A stretch of 64,000 nt of DNA. Source: Ailanthus altissimus. Lineage: Eukaryota; Streptophyta; Magnoliopsida; Sapindales; Simaroubaceae. The notes beneath the pieces were generated by a model, which worked only from the letters and a program-made list of their open reading frames with translations, did no database searches and was not told the origin of the DNA. The DNA lies in the NCBI GenBank assembly GCA_946807835.1, contig OX327699.1, forward strand, positions 498,501 to 562,500. Direction: 5' to 3'. Made by a program: the position numbers and the translations under genes. How positions within the stretch are numbered: the first letter of the stretch is position 1; every line of letters starts with the position of its first letter. Shown here piece by piece: positions 42,601 to 48,226 of this stretch.

Positions 42601-43627
42601 AGTGCGTGGATTGTGGTGTGGCTCTGACACCAAATTTATGCAGAGGTTGACATAAAAAATTCCCAAATTTTTCAATTTTGATAATATTGCTCTATCATTA
42701 GGTAAATAATCTTAATCACAGCATTAAAAATTCCAAATCATATCCAAGCAACATTTTACCCCTAATGTATAAATTGATCATTATTGAACTTCTAATTCCT
42801 TACTTCCACATATTTGGAACATAAAAAAATAAATAAATTGTGCAATGCCAAGTCAAATATCGTGGTTCCTACCATTATCTGCGTCCCTTTCACTGCAGCA
42901 CAAGCTTTCGGTTCATGCTGCATGACACCATCTCTGTATGATACCCTGTATAATCAAGTAGTTTTCCATCATCATCCAATAATTTAAAGAAAATTCCATC
43001 ACTGTATTAATTCTCATTAATTACGATAAAAAGACACACCTGTAACCGTGCAACTGCCCTTGGGTGATGGTTGTGACAGTAACATGGCCAACATAAGTCA
43101 TGCTTGCCAAAGCCTCTCCTCTAAATCCCATGGATTTAATCGACTGCAAGTCCTCGTACTTTGTTAACTTGGACGTTGTGTGCCTCTCGCAGAGTATCGG
43201 CAAGTCCTCGTACTTAAAGAGAACAAGAAAAAGAAAAGAAATTATAATTCCACGAAACGAAAAAGCAACTTTCGTAGTCGTTAATTATTAATATACATAC
43301 ACGGATGCCGTGTCCGTCATCGGAGACCTGGATGAGCTTCAGACCACCGTCCTTGACGACAACGTTTATGGAAGTAGAATCGGCATCTACAGAATTCTCA
43401 ACCAACTCTTTCACGGCCGATACCGGACGTTGGATAACTTCACCGGCTGCAATTCGGTTAACTACGGACTCGTCTAGCCGATGGATTTGCGGTGGCTCCT
43501 TCACCACGGCTTCTGGAATGGACACTTGTTCGCTCTCCATTTCATCCATTTGGATTGGAATTGAAGTTGGAGAGGCCAGTCTCATTTCATAATTTCGGCG
43601 GAAATTGGTAGATATGTCTTCTGACAT
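6522..43627 (-). CDS. MLH1: DNA mismatch repair protein MLH1, 5' twelve exons (3' end outside window)
   Basis: MutL-homologue ATPase that pairs with PMS1 or MLH3 in mismatch repair and meiotic crossing-over in the nucleus. Exons, in order: 43627-43301, 43212-43040, 42945-42873, 39207-39073, 38960-38750, 37787-37639, 35430-35332, 31621-31558, 29948-29813, 17797-17703, 17619-17511, 6687-6522. They sum to 1737 bases, 579 codons, with no stop and all phases matching. GHKL ATPase motifs are intact: ELVENS (E74, N78), DDGHGI (103-108) and GFRGEAL (138-144). HPTKRE closes the transducer domain. The linker carries [14 protein letters not shown], and the C-terminal interaction domain begins with [14 protein letters not shown] and KELMYQQ. 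Plant MLH1 is about 740 residues, so roughly 160 more are expected left of position 1. Introns 3, 7, 9, 11 and 12 are swollen by retrotransposons. Family and orientation are certain; exon edges are inferred from splice signals and phase. Confidence 0.96.
6688..7410. other. MLH1 intron 11, left flank
   Basis: Intron sequence with two short GA microsatellite tracts (near 6880 and 7240). No coding potential. Confidence 0.6.
7411..7590 (+). repeat. Old copia, 5' LTR
   Basis: About 180 bp starting TGTTAAAG and ending AAAACA before the primer site. It aligns along its length with 16675-16847 but with many differences and small indels. Confidence 0.82.
8071..10866 (+). pseudogene. Decayed copia gag-pol, first part
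   Basis: Gag starts [20 protein letters not shown] and [18 protein letters not shown] is readable across frame changes. Later pieces show the pre-integrase motif (YQLGHPP...CESCQLGK, about 9420-9520), integrase ([20 protein letters not shown], about 9580-9660), the FLGYS segment (about 10135) and the start of reverse transcriptase (10600-10866). Frameshifts and stops are frequent, so no functional product is possible. Confidence 0.88.
10872..11124 (+). repeat. Element 2, 5' LTR
   Basis: 253 bp, TG...CA. The first 110 bases are made of short related units around GACAGCTTTGCTGGACAGC. The second half, from TGTGGAAATGAATG onward, closely matches the whole LTR of element 1, including the stem-loop at 11023-11060. 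Confidence 0.96.
11125..11141 (+). other. Element 2 primer-binding site
   Basis: TGGTATCTGAGCATCAG directly after the LTR. It differs by one base from the usual TGGTATCAGAGC, so still initiator tRNA-Met-like. Confidence 0.8.
11295..15302 (+). CDS. Ty1/copia gag-pol polyprotein, element 2 (about 1335 aa, integrase core incomplete)
   Basis: Capsid, nucleocapsid, protease, integrase, reverse transcriptase and RNase H in one open frame. I chose the Met at 11295 ([18 protein letters not shown]) over the upstream in-frame Met at 11256 because homology to copia Gag begins there. Gag has two zinc knuckles ([14 protein letters not shown] and [14 protein letters not shown]), unlike element 1, which has one. 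Protease is DSGAS; pre-integrase HRRLGHPN and CDSCKLGK; integrase HSDVWGPS and RTDSGGEY. Near 13173 the frame jumps from HQRSCP straight to [10 protein letters not shown], removing about 40 residues that should include the QQNGVAER glutamate. YVDD (about residue 1018) and the RNase H motifs SDADWAG and TESEYRAM are intact. It is a different family from elements 1 and 3. Confidence 0.95.
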   Translation: MDSTPICVKFTGKNYSTWAFQFEFFLKGKDLWGHIDGTDVAPTSDTVKSKDVVSSPSWTVLDARIMSWLLGSVEPHIITNLRAHRSAQSIWNYLKRVYHQDNDARRFQLEHAIAMFQHGSISIQDYYSAFLTLWHEYTDLVTADVPVAALQTIQNLHNTSQRDQFLMKLRPEYESVRSSLLNRSPVPSLDICFGELLREEQRLSTQVILEQSHGSFGTATMAYAARGRGSPVTSKNLQCFCCKEYGHIVANCSKKYCSYCKKKGHIIKECRIRPQNRQAQAFQTSVTVPPAATSAPHSSSSNASSDLAPPAATYCTPEMVQQMLISALSAMGFQGKNSTTLWYVDSGASNHMTNTPTTLSHVRPYNGQSAIQTANGNSLPITAVGNASSTFTDVFLAPQLSTNLISVGQLVDNNCAVNFSGDGCVVQDQVTGEPIAKGPKVGRLFPLFLPVPALSSVPSITSFACNNVPNPSMVWHRRLGHPNTQILSHVLNSSFLGNKERSSLSLECDSCKLGKSKTLPFPLHASRASHCFDLIHSDVWGPSPVSSHEKFKYYVTFIDDHSRFTWVYFLRSKSEVFRTFTEFLAYVENQFSANIKTLRTDSGGEYLSTEFQTFLASKGIIHQRSCPATHLINRLPSKVLHMESPYFCLFAKQPSYDNLRIFGCVCFVHLPPHERHKLSAQSIRCAFLGYNVCQKGFVCYDPQLHRTRISRNVIFFENQHFFPVSSVPSSSTVVLPSFEEQFSDLHQVSSRFKPGMVYTRRSHPRSPPVAHSISDPNMHQNQSVTAPPEPLVRRSSRVSVPPDRYGFSSGNTISALTTALSNFDIPTCYSHAVKHDCWRQAMQEEIAALEANHTWDIEPCPSTIVPLGCKWVYSVKVRSDGSLDRYKARLVVLGNNQEYGVNYEETFAPVAKMTTVRTILAIAASNDWPLHQMDVKNAFLHGDLKECIYMKPPPGLFSSPTSNVCKLRRSLYGLKQAPRAWFDKFRTTLLQFSFKQSKYDTSLFLRKSDMGIVVLLVYVDDIVITGSDSALLVQLKTHLSKSFHMKDLGSLTYFLGLEVHRSHSGISLNQHKYASDLVATAGLQEATSVDTPMELNVKLRKEEGDLLVDPSLYRKLVGSLVYLTITRPDISFAVQQVSQFLQTPRHLHLAAVRRIIRYVQGTSARGLFFPADNSPRLVAYSDADWAGCADTRRSITGWCVFLGDALISWKSKKQDRVSKSSTESEYRAMSLACSEIIWLRGLLGELNFSENNPTPLHADNTSSIQITANPIYHERTKHIEVDCHSIREAFEARVITLPHISTELQIADIFTKALTRHRHCFLSSKLMLVDQPVSI
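15310..15562 (+). repeat. Element 2, 3' LTR
   Basis: 253 bp; matches 10872-11124 except for two substitutions. Stem-loop at 15461-15499. Followed by the target duplication TTATC. Confidence 0.96.
15568..16672 (+). pseudogene. Decayed copia pol, second part (RT and RNase H)
   Basis: Continues the split reverse transcriptase: [28 protein letters not shown], then [30 protein letters not shown] and the RNase H tail ending near [12 protein letters not shown]. Multiple stops and frameshifts. Ends at the remnant purine tract before the LTR at 16675. Confidence 0.87.
16675..16847 (+). repeat. Old copia, 3' LTR
   Basis: About 173 bp, from TGTTAATTGTAGTAGG to AATAACA; diverged partner of 7411-7590. 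Confidence 0.82.
16848..17510. other. MLH1 intron 11, right flank
   Basis: AT-rich intron with no coding signal. Bases about 16865-16910 (AAGGCCCTATTTATAATAGC and following) resemble a stretch near 30845, so a shared unclassified repeat is likely. Confidence 0.5.
17511..17619 (-). CDS. MLH1: MLH1 exon 11 (residues 488-524)
   Basis: Encodes [20 protein letters not shown] then [15 protein letters not shown], between a TATGTAG acceptor and a GTATTA donor. Core of the C-terminal heterodimerisation domain. The 83-bp intron before it is normal; the one after it is 10.8 kb. Confidence 0.92.
17703..17797 (-). CDS. MLH1: MLH1 exon 10 (residues 456-488)
   Basis: Encodes [20 protein letters not shown] then [12 protein letters not shown], between a TTGTAG acceptor and a GTAACA donor. 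It is separated from exon 9 by about 12 kb of nested retrotransposons. Confidence 0.92.
18085..18740 (+). repeat. Degenerate tandem repeat in MLH1 intron 9
   Basis: A unit built on TTAAGCAATAATCACATAGAGATATGTC followed by CAAAGAAATTGG and CTCTCTCCC recurs imperfectly near 18250, 18340, 18555 and 18655. A CT microsatellite lies at about 18085-18105. Spacing is irregular (about 90 to 215 bp). No protein is credible here. Confidence 0.55.
18928..21255 (+). pseudogene. Decayed copia gag-pol, first part
   Basis: Gag reads [20 protein letters not shown] and [20 protein letters not shown], a zinc knuckle [14 protein letters not shown] (about 19640), LSCANTE-type protease remnants near 19910, integrase pieces (RSDNA-like near 20640) and [11 protein letters not shown] (about 21025). 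Stops and frameshifts are scattered throughout. Confidence 0.87.
21261..21403 (+). repeat. Element 3, 5' LTR
   Basis: 143 bp, TGTGGAAATG...TTCA. It holds a perfect 12-bp-arm stem-loop (CTAGTTGTAAAG, ATAG, CTTTACAACTAG) at 21301-21328 and two copies of GCTTGTATTAT. Confidence 0.96.
21404..22148 (+). other. Element 3 primer site and GC-rich leader
   Basis: The tRNA-iMet primer site lies at 21404-21416. The leader is CpG-rich and holds the 19-base motif GGACGCGCCTCCACGCGCC at 21597-21615 and 21741-21759, and a one-mismatch copy at 21898-21916, about 150 bp apart. Confidence 0.85.
22149..25494 (+). pseudogene. Ty1/copia pol of element 3, gag-deleted and frameshifted in integrase
   Basis: The frame opens with a short Gag N-terminus ([11 protein letters not shown]) fused in frame to the region just before protease ([18 protein letters not shown]), so nearly all capsid and the zinc knuckle are missing. 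[10 protein letters not shown] protease and integrase through [11 protein letters not shown] follow. A one-base insertion near 22953 then shifts the frame, which ends at 22992-22994. The continuing frame has a TAA at 22996-22998 and is open from 23062 to 25494. It holds [33 protein letters not shown] and the RNase H tail. Otherwise it is very similar to element 1. Confidence 0.93.
25502..25644 (+). repeat. Element 3, 3' LTR
   Basis: 143 bp partner of 21261-21403; stem-loop at 25542-25569; followed by the target duplication ATAGT. Confidence 0.96.
25650..26706 (+). pseudogene. Decayed copia pol, second part
   Basis: Continues the 18.9-21.2 kb remnant: [73 protein letters not shown], then out-of-frame pieces down to [18 protein letters not shown] at 26650-26705. 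A TA/GA dinucleotide expansion near 26280-26310 breaks the frame. The remnant stops abruptly at the junction with the minus-strand fragment. Confidence 0.88.
26710..28783 (-). pseudogene. Decayed copia protease-integrase-RT remnant
   Basis: Read on the minus strand from the DSGAS protease near 28770 to KARLVAKGF near 26710, across several frames with stops. No intact domain remains except short stretches. Confidence 0.82.
29489..29667 (-). repeat. Probable 5' LTR of the minus-strand copia fragment
   Basis: About 179 bp. On the minus strand it runs from TGTTGGCAGAAAATC to CAGCAAAACTATA, directly before the primer site. The expected terminal CA is mutated and no partner LTR is left, so the outer boundary is inferred. 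Confidence 0.55.
29813..29948 (-). CDS. MLH1: MLH1 exon 9 (residues 411-456)
   Basis: Encodes [20 protein letters not shown] then [10 protein letters not shown] and LSAVR. The [14 protein letters not shown] block is highly conserved in plant MLH1. Acceptor TTAATAG, donor GTAGGA. Confidence 0.92.
29949..31557. other. MLH1 intron 8, no gene
   Basis: AT-rich intron. A stretch near 30845-30930 resembles one at 16865-16910. I see no intact open frame or element boundaries. Confidence 0.5.
31558..31621 (-). CDS. MLH1: MLH1 exon 8, short linker exon (residues 390-411)
   Basis: A 64-bp exon in the poorly conserved linker, encoding [20 protein letters not shown]. It sits between a GATCAG acceptor and a GTATGT donor, and its phase joins exon 7 to exon 9 exactly. 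It has no homology strong enough to find on its own; the call rests on position, phase and splice sites. Confidence 0.72.
32330..32570 (+). pseudogene. LINE (non-LTR) reverse transcriptase fragment
   Basis: Short plus-strand match to the 3' part of plant LINE ORF2: [20 protein letters not shown] then SLSVFHSLL, the standard sequence just after the RT core, followed by a stop and a degraded DFL-type segment. Only a fragment, in MLH1 intron 7. Confidence 0.72.
32571..33372 (+). pseudogene. Decayed copia reverse transcriptase fragment
   Basis: Readable pieces include [55 protein letters not shown], a degraded YVDD region near 33145, and [20 protein letters not shown] (about 33255). Several stops and frameshifts. 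No LTRs attach clearly on the left. Confidence 0.85.
33373..34385 (+). mobile_element. 5' end of a decayed copia: LTR, leader and gag start
   Basis: A putative 164-bp LTR (33373-33536, TGTATATGG...TTTACA) is followed by a near-canonical primer site TGGTATCAAAGCC. A leader similar to the one near 18750 follows, with GCGCGCG and CCGGCG words, then a gag start near 34082 carrying [12 protein letters not shown] and [20 protein letters not shown]. It ends near 34385 after a short zinc-knuckle-side fragment. The rest of the element is missing. Confidence 0.75.
34386..35331. other. MLH1 intron 7, right part
   Basis: AT-rich intron with no recognisable gene or element end. Confidence 0.55.
35332..35430 (-). 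CDS. MLH1: MLH1 exon 7 (residues 357-389)
   Basis: Thirty-three codons, [18 protein letters not shown] through MYEEQ, the last helices of the N-terminal region. Acceptor ATGCAG, donor GTGCTT, phase 0 at both ends. Confidence 0.92.
35431..37638. other. MLH1 intron 6
   Basis: AT-rich intron of 2208 bp. A poly-T plus CACGCGCGCATGTGTGTGTG tract lies at about 35490-35527, and A-rich stretches at about 36530-36650. I recognise no gene. Confidence 0.55.
37639..37787 (-). CDS. MLH1: MLH1 exon 6 (residues 307-356)
   Basis: Encodes [18 protein letters not shown] to [15 protein letters not shown], the transducer domain with the lysine loop (HPTKRE) that contacts ATP. Acceptor CTCCAG, donor GTACAT, phase 0. 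Confidence 0.93.
37788..38749. other. MLH1 intron 5 with TA microsatellite
   Basis: A 962-bp AT-rich intron with a (TA)n tract at about 38257-38280. Nothing else recognisable. Confidence 0.6.
38750..38960 (-). CDS. MLH1: MLH1 exon 5 (residues 237-307)
   Basis: Encodes [10 protein letters not shown] through [18 protein letters not shown] to [10 protein letters not shown], the start of the transducer domain. Donor is GTGCGT; the exon ends one base into the Asp of the next exon's DRLVEC. Confidence 0.92.
39073..39207 (-). CDS. MLH1: MLH1 exon 4 (residues 192-236)
   Basis: Exactly 45 codons, from [15 protein letters not shown] to VSFSCRK, between a TTATCAG acceptor and a GTTTGT donor. This is the end of the ATPase fold, with the conserved LFYNM.ARRK segment. 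Confidence 0.93.
39482..39985 (-). repeat. Gypsy element, 3' LTR
   Basis: About 504 bp aligning end to end with 41347-41854. The terminal TG is mutated to TA here. Several substitutions and small indels are visible, so it is older than elements 1-3. Confidence 0.9.
39990..41321 (-). pseudogene. Gypsy gag-protease remnant with deleted pol
   Basis: Starts [20 protein letters not shown] at 41321. It runs through a coiled Lys/Glu-rich stretch into a retropepsin-like region ([20 protein letters not shown], then [18 protein letters not shown]), typical of Ty3/gypsy. An in-frame TGA lies at 40602-40604, after which the same frame continues to about 40356. Only short RT and integrase-side scraps follow near 40140-40000. 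The active-site Asp-Ser-Gly reads DSCSG. Confidence 0.85.
41347..41854 (-). repeat. Gypsy element, 5' LTR
   Basis: 508 bp, TGACGCAGG...CCATCA, followed by target duplication GACCC. Confidence 0.92.
41860..42872. other. MLH1 intron 3, right part
   Basis: Intron sequence between the gypsy element and exon 3. A few short protein-like phrases occur (around 42230-42480), but I cannot assign them to a family. Confidence 0.5.
42873..42945 (-). CDS. MLH1: MLH1 exon 3 (residues 167-191)
   Basis: A 73-bp exon encoding [20 protein letters not shown] and then TQIM, ending in phase 0 before GTAGGA. The next intron is 3665 bp because of a gypsy insertion. Confidence 0.9.
43040..43212 (-). CDS. MLH1: MLH1 exon 2 (residues 110-167)
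   Basis: Starts [16 protein letters not shown] after a TTTAAG acceptor and contains [10 protein letters not shown], the ATP-lid motif. Ends two bases into an Arg codon at a GTGTGT donor. The 88-bp intron before it and the 94-bp intron after it are of normal plant size. Confidence 0.93.
43301..43627 (-). CDS. MLH1: MLH1 exon 1 (residues 1-109)
   Basis: Carries the start codon and ATPase motifs I and II, ending at HGIR before a GTATGT donor. Met1 at 43627 gives about 45 residues before the conserved core at [15 protein letters not shown]. In-frame ATGs at residues 27 and 30 are alternative starts, and residue 27 would give a more usual N-terminus. Phase 0 at the 3' edge. Confidence 0.93.
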
Positions 43628-44892
43628 GAGAAAAAAGCGCCTAAAATTGCAGAGCAGAAATGCAAGTCAGTGAGTTACGAGAGTGACAATCAAGTCGGGT
43701 TCTCGGATTCGGATCGCTTCATTAATCGAATTTGCTAACGGGTCGGGAATTCCCGGATGTTGGGCCTGGTCTCCTAAACAAATCAAATTGCGCGTTCGGA
43801 TGAGTGGAGTGGAGCTTTTCAAAGCTAAAACCATAAATTTCATCTAATGAAACCCTTTTTTTCTTTTAATTATAAATATGGGGCATTTTATAATACAGAA
43901 ATAAAAATTTCGATATCAACAATGGAGAATTAGAGATAATGTGGGCCGTTAGACGAAAGAAACGGTCCGAAATATTTACATTAATAAAATTTATATTTTA
44001 AAGAAACTGTAGAATATCAGTTCGTTAACTAATTAAACAAATTAATATTTAATCTATTTAAGTCTTTTTTAAATAGTACTTTATTCTCTTTTCTCAATTT
44101 TAGTTACTATTTTTCCTAAAATTTTGGCTCAAATCCATCTATTTATATGTCCTAGAGTAGTCCAAGAACCCCAAAATTAAATATCTTGAGAACATCTCAC
44201 TAGAGGTCCACAATAAAATTCGTTATGTGAACATCTCAAGTTTCATCCTACTATCAAAAAGAAGTACTAATATTAAATAAAAAAAAACCCTTGGTATCAA
44301 CAATGATCCTCGTCCCCAAAGTCTTCGCATTAACGAGCCTCTTTAATGATCAACACCAATCAAGCCAACCACATAATCTCTTTATGAGGCTGAGTAAGAC
44401 GGCAGAAATACAAATTGATTGAGGATTGAGGATTGAGGATTCAAATTGACTTAAGGAAGCAAATCGCTCTTGTCCTTGAGAATCTCAATATCTCAAGATT
44501 ATCGATACAAATCCTTCTCTTATAAACTCGATATGTCTCTTAAATATGAAAGACTTTTACAAATTTGAGATGTGTCCTAAATAAGAAAATAAGGTTTATT
44601 TTAAACTTAAAAAGATTGTACAATTAAACATAGCAAAGAATATAAAAAAAGGAAGCTAGATGTTGAATAACAAGGGTTCTTTCACTTTTTCTCTAACTCT
44701 CCCTTTTCTCCTCTACAAGAAGACGAGTTGAGATTTTCTTCTTTTAAGGCCCCATAATTGTCAAAAAGTCTAATCTTAAAGATCTCTCCCTCTCTCTAAA
44801 AGCAAACTAAAGCCTCCAAAGCCCAATCACAACCTCAAAAACTCTTTTATTGTTCTTAAGACTCTTAAGGCAATATATTTGTAATAATATTA
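43628..44892. promoter_or_regulatory. MLH1 upstream region
   Basis: About 1.26 kb between the MLH1 start codon and a solo LTR; it must hold the 5' UTR and core promoter. The first 200 bp are less AT-rich than the rest. No TATA box or other site can be assigned with confidence. A short GATTGAG tandem lies at about 44420-44440. Confidence 0.45.
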
Positions 44893-46595
44893 TGTTGGAT
44901 GATTTTATTGTTATGACATTCATAATGCAGTGGAATAAAAAATAAAAATTCTTTAATCTTTGTTTTCATTAAATAAAAACACTTTTTATCTAATGATCTT
45001 ATAAATATATGAATTTGATATTAAAGTAAATAAAATTTAATAAGAACATATCTTAAATCCACACAGAGTTTTCTTCCACCAAAGGATTCCAAACCAAGCC
45101 TCTAGTTTTTCAGTGAAGAGAAGAGTGGGCTTCTAATTTTTTTTTTCTCTAAAAAATAATACGTATTTTGCATTTTTTTCACATATGTGTATTGTGTTTT
45201 ATTTAAACTAGTCTTCTTATTTTAAAATAATAATTTAATTAATAAAATTTACTAATTAAATTATTATCTCTTAAAAGAAAACCTAATTCATATAAACCAC
45301 ATAAAGTCCTACTTTTTATGGTTAACGTATAATACCCAACATTTGAATATTATTAGTCTTTTAATAAAAGAAAAATACTAAATTAAAATTAAAATCTTTT
45401 TGATAATTTTAAAAAATTATCCTTAAGATTTTATTTATTTAATTTCTTAAATTAAATATTTAATTATATTTGGATAAGATCTTATCTATTTTAATTAATT
45501 CTTAATTAATTAATTTTATCCAAAACTATAAAATATACATATTTGAAAACTATTTTCTGGACACAAACAATTTGTATAATAACAGAATCATTTTAATTGT
45601 TCACTGTAATAACAAAAGAGGTGGTATTGGGGATCTATAGACCTACAATTTTAAACTCTAATAAATTTTGAATAACTAATTAAACTCTTTAATTAATTAA
45701 TTTAATTTACTAATTCCAGTATTATTCCACTAAAAACTTGGAATTGCACTCCTGAAATTGTAGATATAATTTACTCAGCAAACTTAGAGTAGTCCATTGA
45801 TTTAATCACTACATGCAATTTAACCCTCCATAGATGGTTCATAATTAGAGTTAGATTAATTACTATTTTACCCCTCTAATTATTACTTTATCCTTAAGTA
45901 CCATTAATTCACCTGTGAACAGTTAATTTGTAATATTATTACAAATTGAGCGCTCTAACTGTTTAGTTCTAGAATTAACCCTTAAAAGAACCTTCTTTCT
46001 AACTTCCATTAGGAATGAATGGATTCCATATCTGCAAATCATATTCCCAACTGTTTATCTCACAATGTCACCAAAATACAAGTTTTTAGTCTATTATTTA
46101 AACAATCTGTAACGAATATTTCAAATGACATAATGACACAAACATGAGTTTATGATTACTCCGGATTAAGGTTAATCAGTATATGATCATCGATTGACGT
46201 TATTTGAATTCTTAATTAACAACGGTATTTTACATAAAAATTCAAATTACGTCTGGTCCAGTCCTATATAATCATATTATATATAATGCATTCACCATAA
46301 TGTCACTACATTAGTGATCCAAATAAGATCACTACATTCTAAATGTTTGTAGACCGCACTAGTAATATTTAATTAAATATTTTAAACTTTAATTAATTTA
46401 TTATGGACTTTTTCTGTTTATTATCCATAATTTTAATCTTCTGGTATATAACAATTATATACTAAAGTTATGATTACATAGATAAATAAAGGATTTTCTT
46501 ATATTTATGAACATTCATCAAATATAAAATTGTAACTTTATTAATTTCATAAAAATAATACAACTACATACTTTTTTAAGGCATTATCCCTAAAA
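44893..46595 (-). mobile_element. Solo LTR, about 1.7 kb
   Basis: Starts TGTTGGATG and ends CATTATCCCTAAAA, where CCTAACA would be expected. It is flanked by a perfect TATTA duplication at 44888-44892 and 46596-46600. On the minus strand it begins with TTAGGGATAATGCC, a common start for long plant LTRs. It has no internal coding sequence. Orientation and superfamily are inferred. Confidence 0.7.
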
Positions 46596-46862
46596 TATTA
46601 AACTTGTAGAGACTCTACCTCGTACCTTATTTATAAAAATGATATTCAATAATACCTTTAAGAGAATTTACCATGTTTAGTCAAATGATTATAAATTCAC
46701 CTCGAATCAAACTATTATAATATATTTCTTATCTGCTTATAATAATTATTTTTATTAATCTACTTAGACCTAAGGCCTTAAAAACCCAAAACATGTGTTA
46801 AAGAGACCCTGCAATCAACTTAAACCTAGCCCATCAACAATACCTGTTTCCCAAGGCAACTC

Positions 46863-47028
46863 AAAATTCAAGATCAATAGTTACTTTGAAAATTGTTGGA
46901 TCCACACTTAAAAAATGTTACACTTTGTTATAAAATTTAAAATCAAAATTCCAGATCAATAGTTATTATGAAACTGTGGATCCACACTTGAAAAATGTTA
47001 CACTTTGTTATAAAATTTAAAAACAATG
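46863..47028 (+). repeat. Two-copy tandem duplication, about 83 bp unit
   Basis: AAATTCAAGATCAATAGTTA... (46863) and AAATTCCAGATCAATAGTTA... (about 46948) run in parallel through GGATCCACACTT and TGTTACACTTTGTTATAAAA, with a few differences. Intergenic, no coding role. Confidence 0.85.
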
Positions 47029-47229
47029 GAGTTGGCCTTTTGAATTAAACAGTGCAACCCAAGTTTTTAAGGTATATTTGGCAGCCCGTTTATATTTTAT
47101 TATATAAGGAGTATGTACTAAAAAAATTTATTTATTGTACCAAAACATAAAATAGTACCGGCCATAATAGAAAATTTGATCCTTGCAACGGATAAGGATA
47201 AAGGTGGATGGATAACTTTGCCTTATGCA

Positions 47230-47810
47230 ATAATTTATTAAAATAAACTTATTTAGATAACGTTTTATATAATAAAATAACATAGTTTTAAAACATACAA
47301 TAATATTAGATAATATAAATTTACATATTAAATAATAGTAATATTATTATTAAAATAAAATTATTATGAAAGGAATAAAAATGACAAAAACAATAAAAAT
47401 AGTAGTTATAACAATATAATAATCATAACATTATTAAATAATAAAATTAAACTATCTTAAAATAATTAAATAATAAAAATATTAAATAGAATAAAAAATC
47501 ATGGTAATATTAAACAACAACAACAAATAATAATAGTCTCAATAATATAATACTACTTATAATATTATTACTAAATACTAAATTTATTATTTGTAAAGTA
47601 TTATTAAACAATTATTATTTTGTTATACTAATAATAACCATAAAAAAAAAATATCACTTATAAAATTACATTAAGAAATTATTATTTTTATTAGTTAGAT
47701 TAATAATTCAATAACAAAATAATAAGAATATATAAAAAGAAATAGTGATAAAATTATAAAACTAATAAAAATGTATATTATGTACATTATAATTTAATAA
47801 TCGCATAACA
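47230..47810. repeat. Extremely AT-rich tract
   Basis: About 580 bp almost entirely of A and T, rich in AATAAT/ATTATT trinucleotides and lacking any gene. It could be a nuclear matrix attachment-type region or simple decay; base composition alone cannot tell. Confidence 0.6.
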
Positions 47811-48226
47811 ACACAAATATAATATTGTATTAAGTTTAATACATTCTAACTCATTCCATCGTTTACAATCCAGTCCAATTTTTATTATTCACTCTAATGT
47901 GATATCCCAAATGCACTCTTAGTGGTTTATTGCAAGTTTAATTGGAGTAAAATTGTATCTCCTAACCTTATCTACAAGTTATATTAATGTGTTATTTTTT
48001 AGGAGCTGTTGCTATTTTATAGCTTTTACTTTATGTATAAAGTTGGGGATGATCATGAACAAAGTTCATGTGTTGAAGAACAAGAATATGAGCATAATAA
48101 CAAGAGTTGTTATTTTTTTCTCTAAAATTTCTCTTAAGATCAGAATTATTTTCCTAGAAAATTAACATTTTCTTTAATAATTATAGTTTTTTTTTTAAAA
48201 AAAAGGCTTAAATTTTCATCTCTTAT

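Noticed and set aside
43628..43660. E2F-like site near the MLH1 start (GCGCC then TAAAA)
   Set aside because: One base off the TTTSSCGC consensus and short; not enough to call a regulatory site.
48060..48170. Small open frame before the copia fragment
   Set aside because: No similarity to anything known and AT-rich; probably part of the lost LTR.
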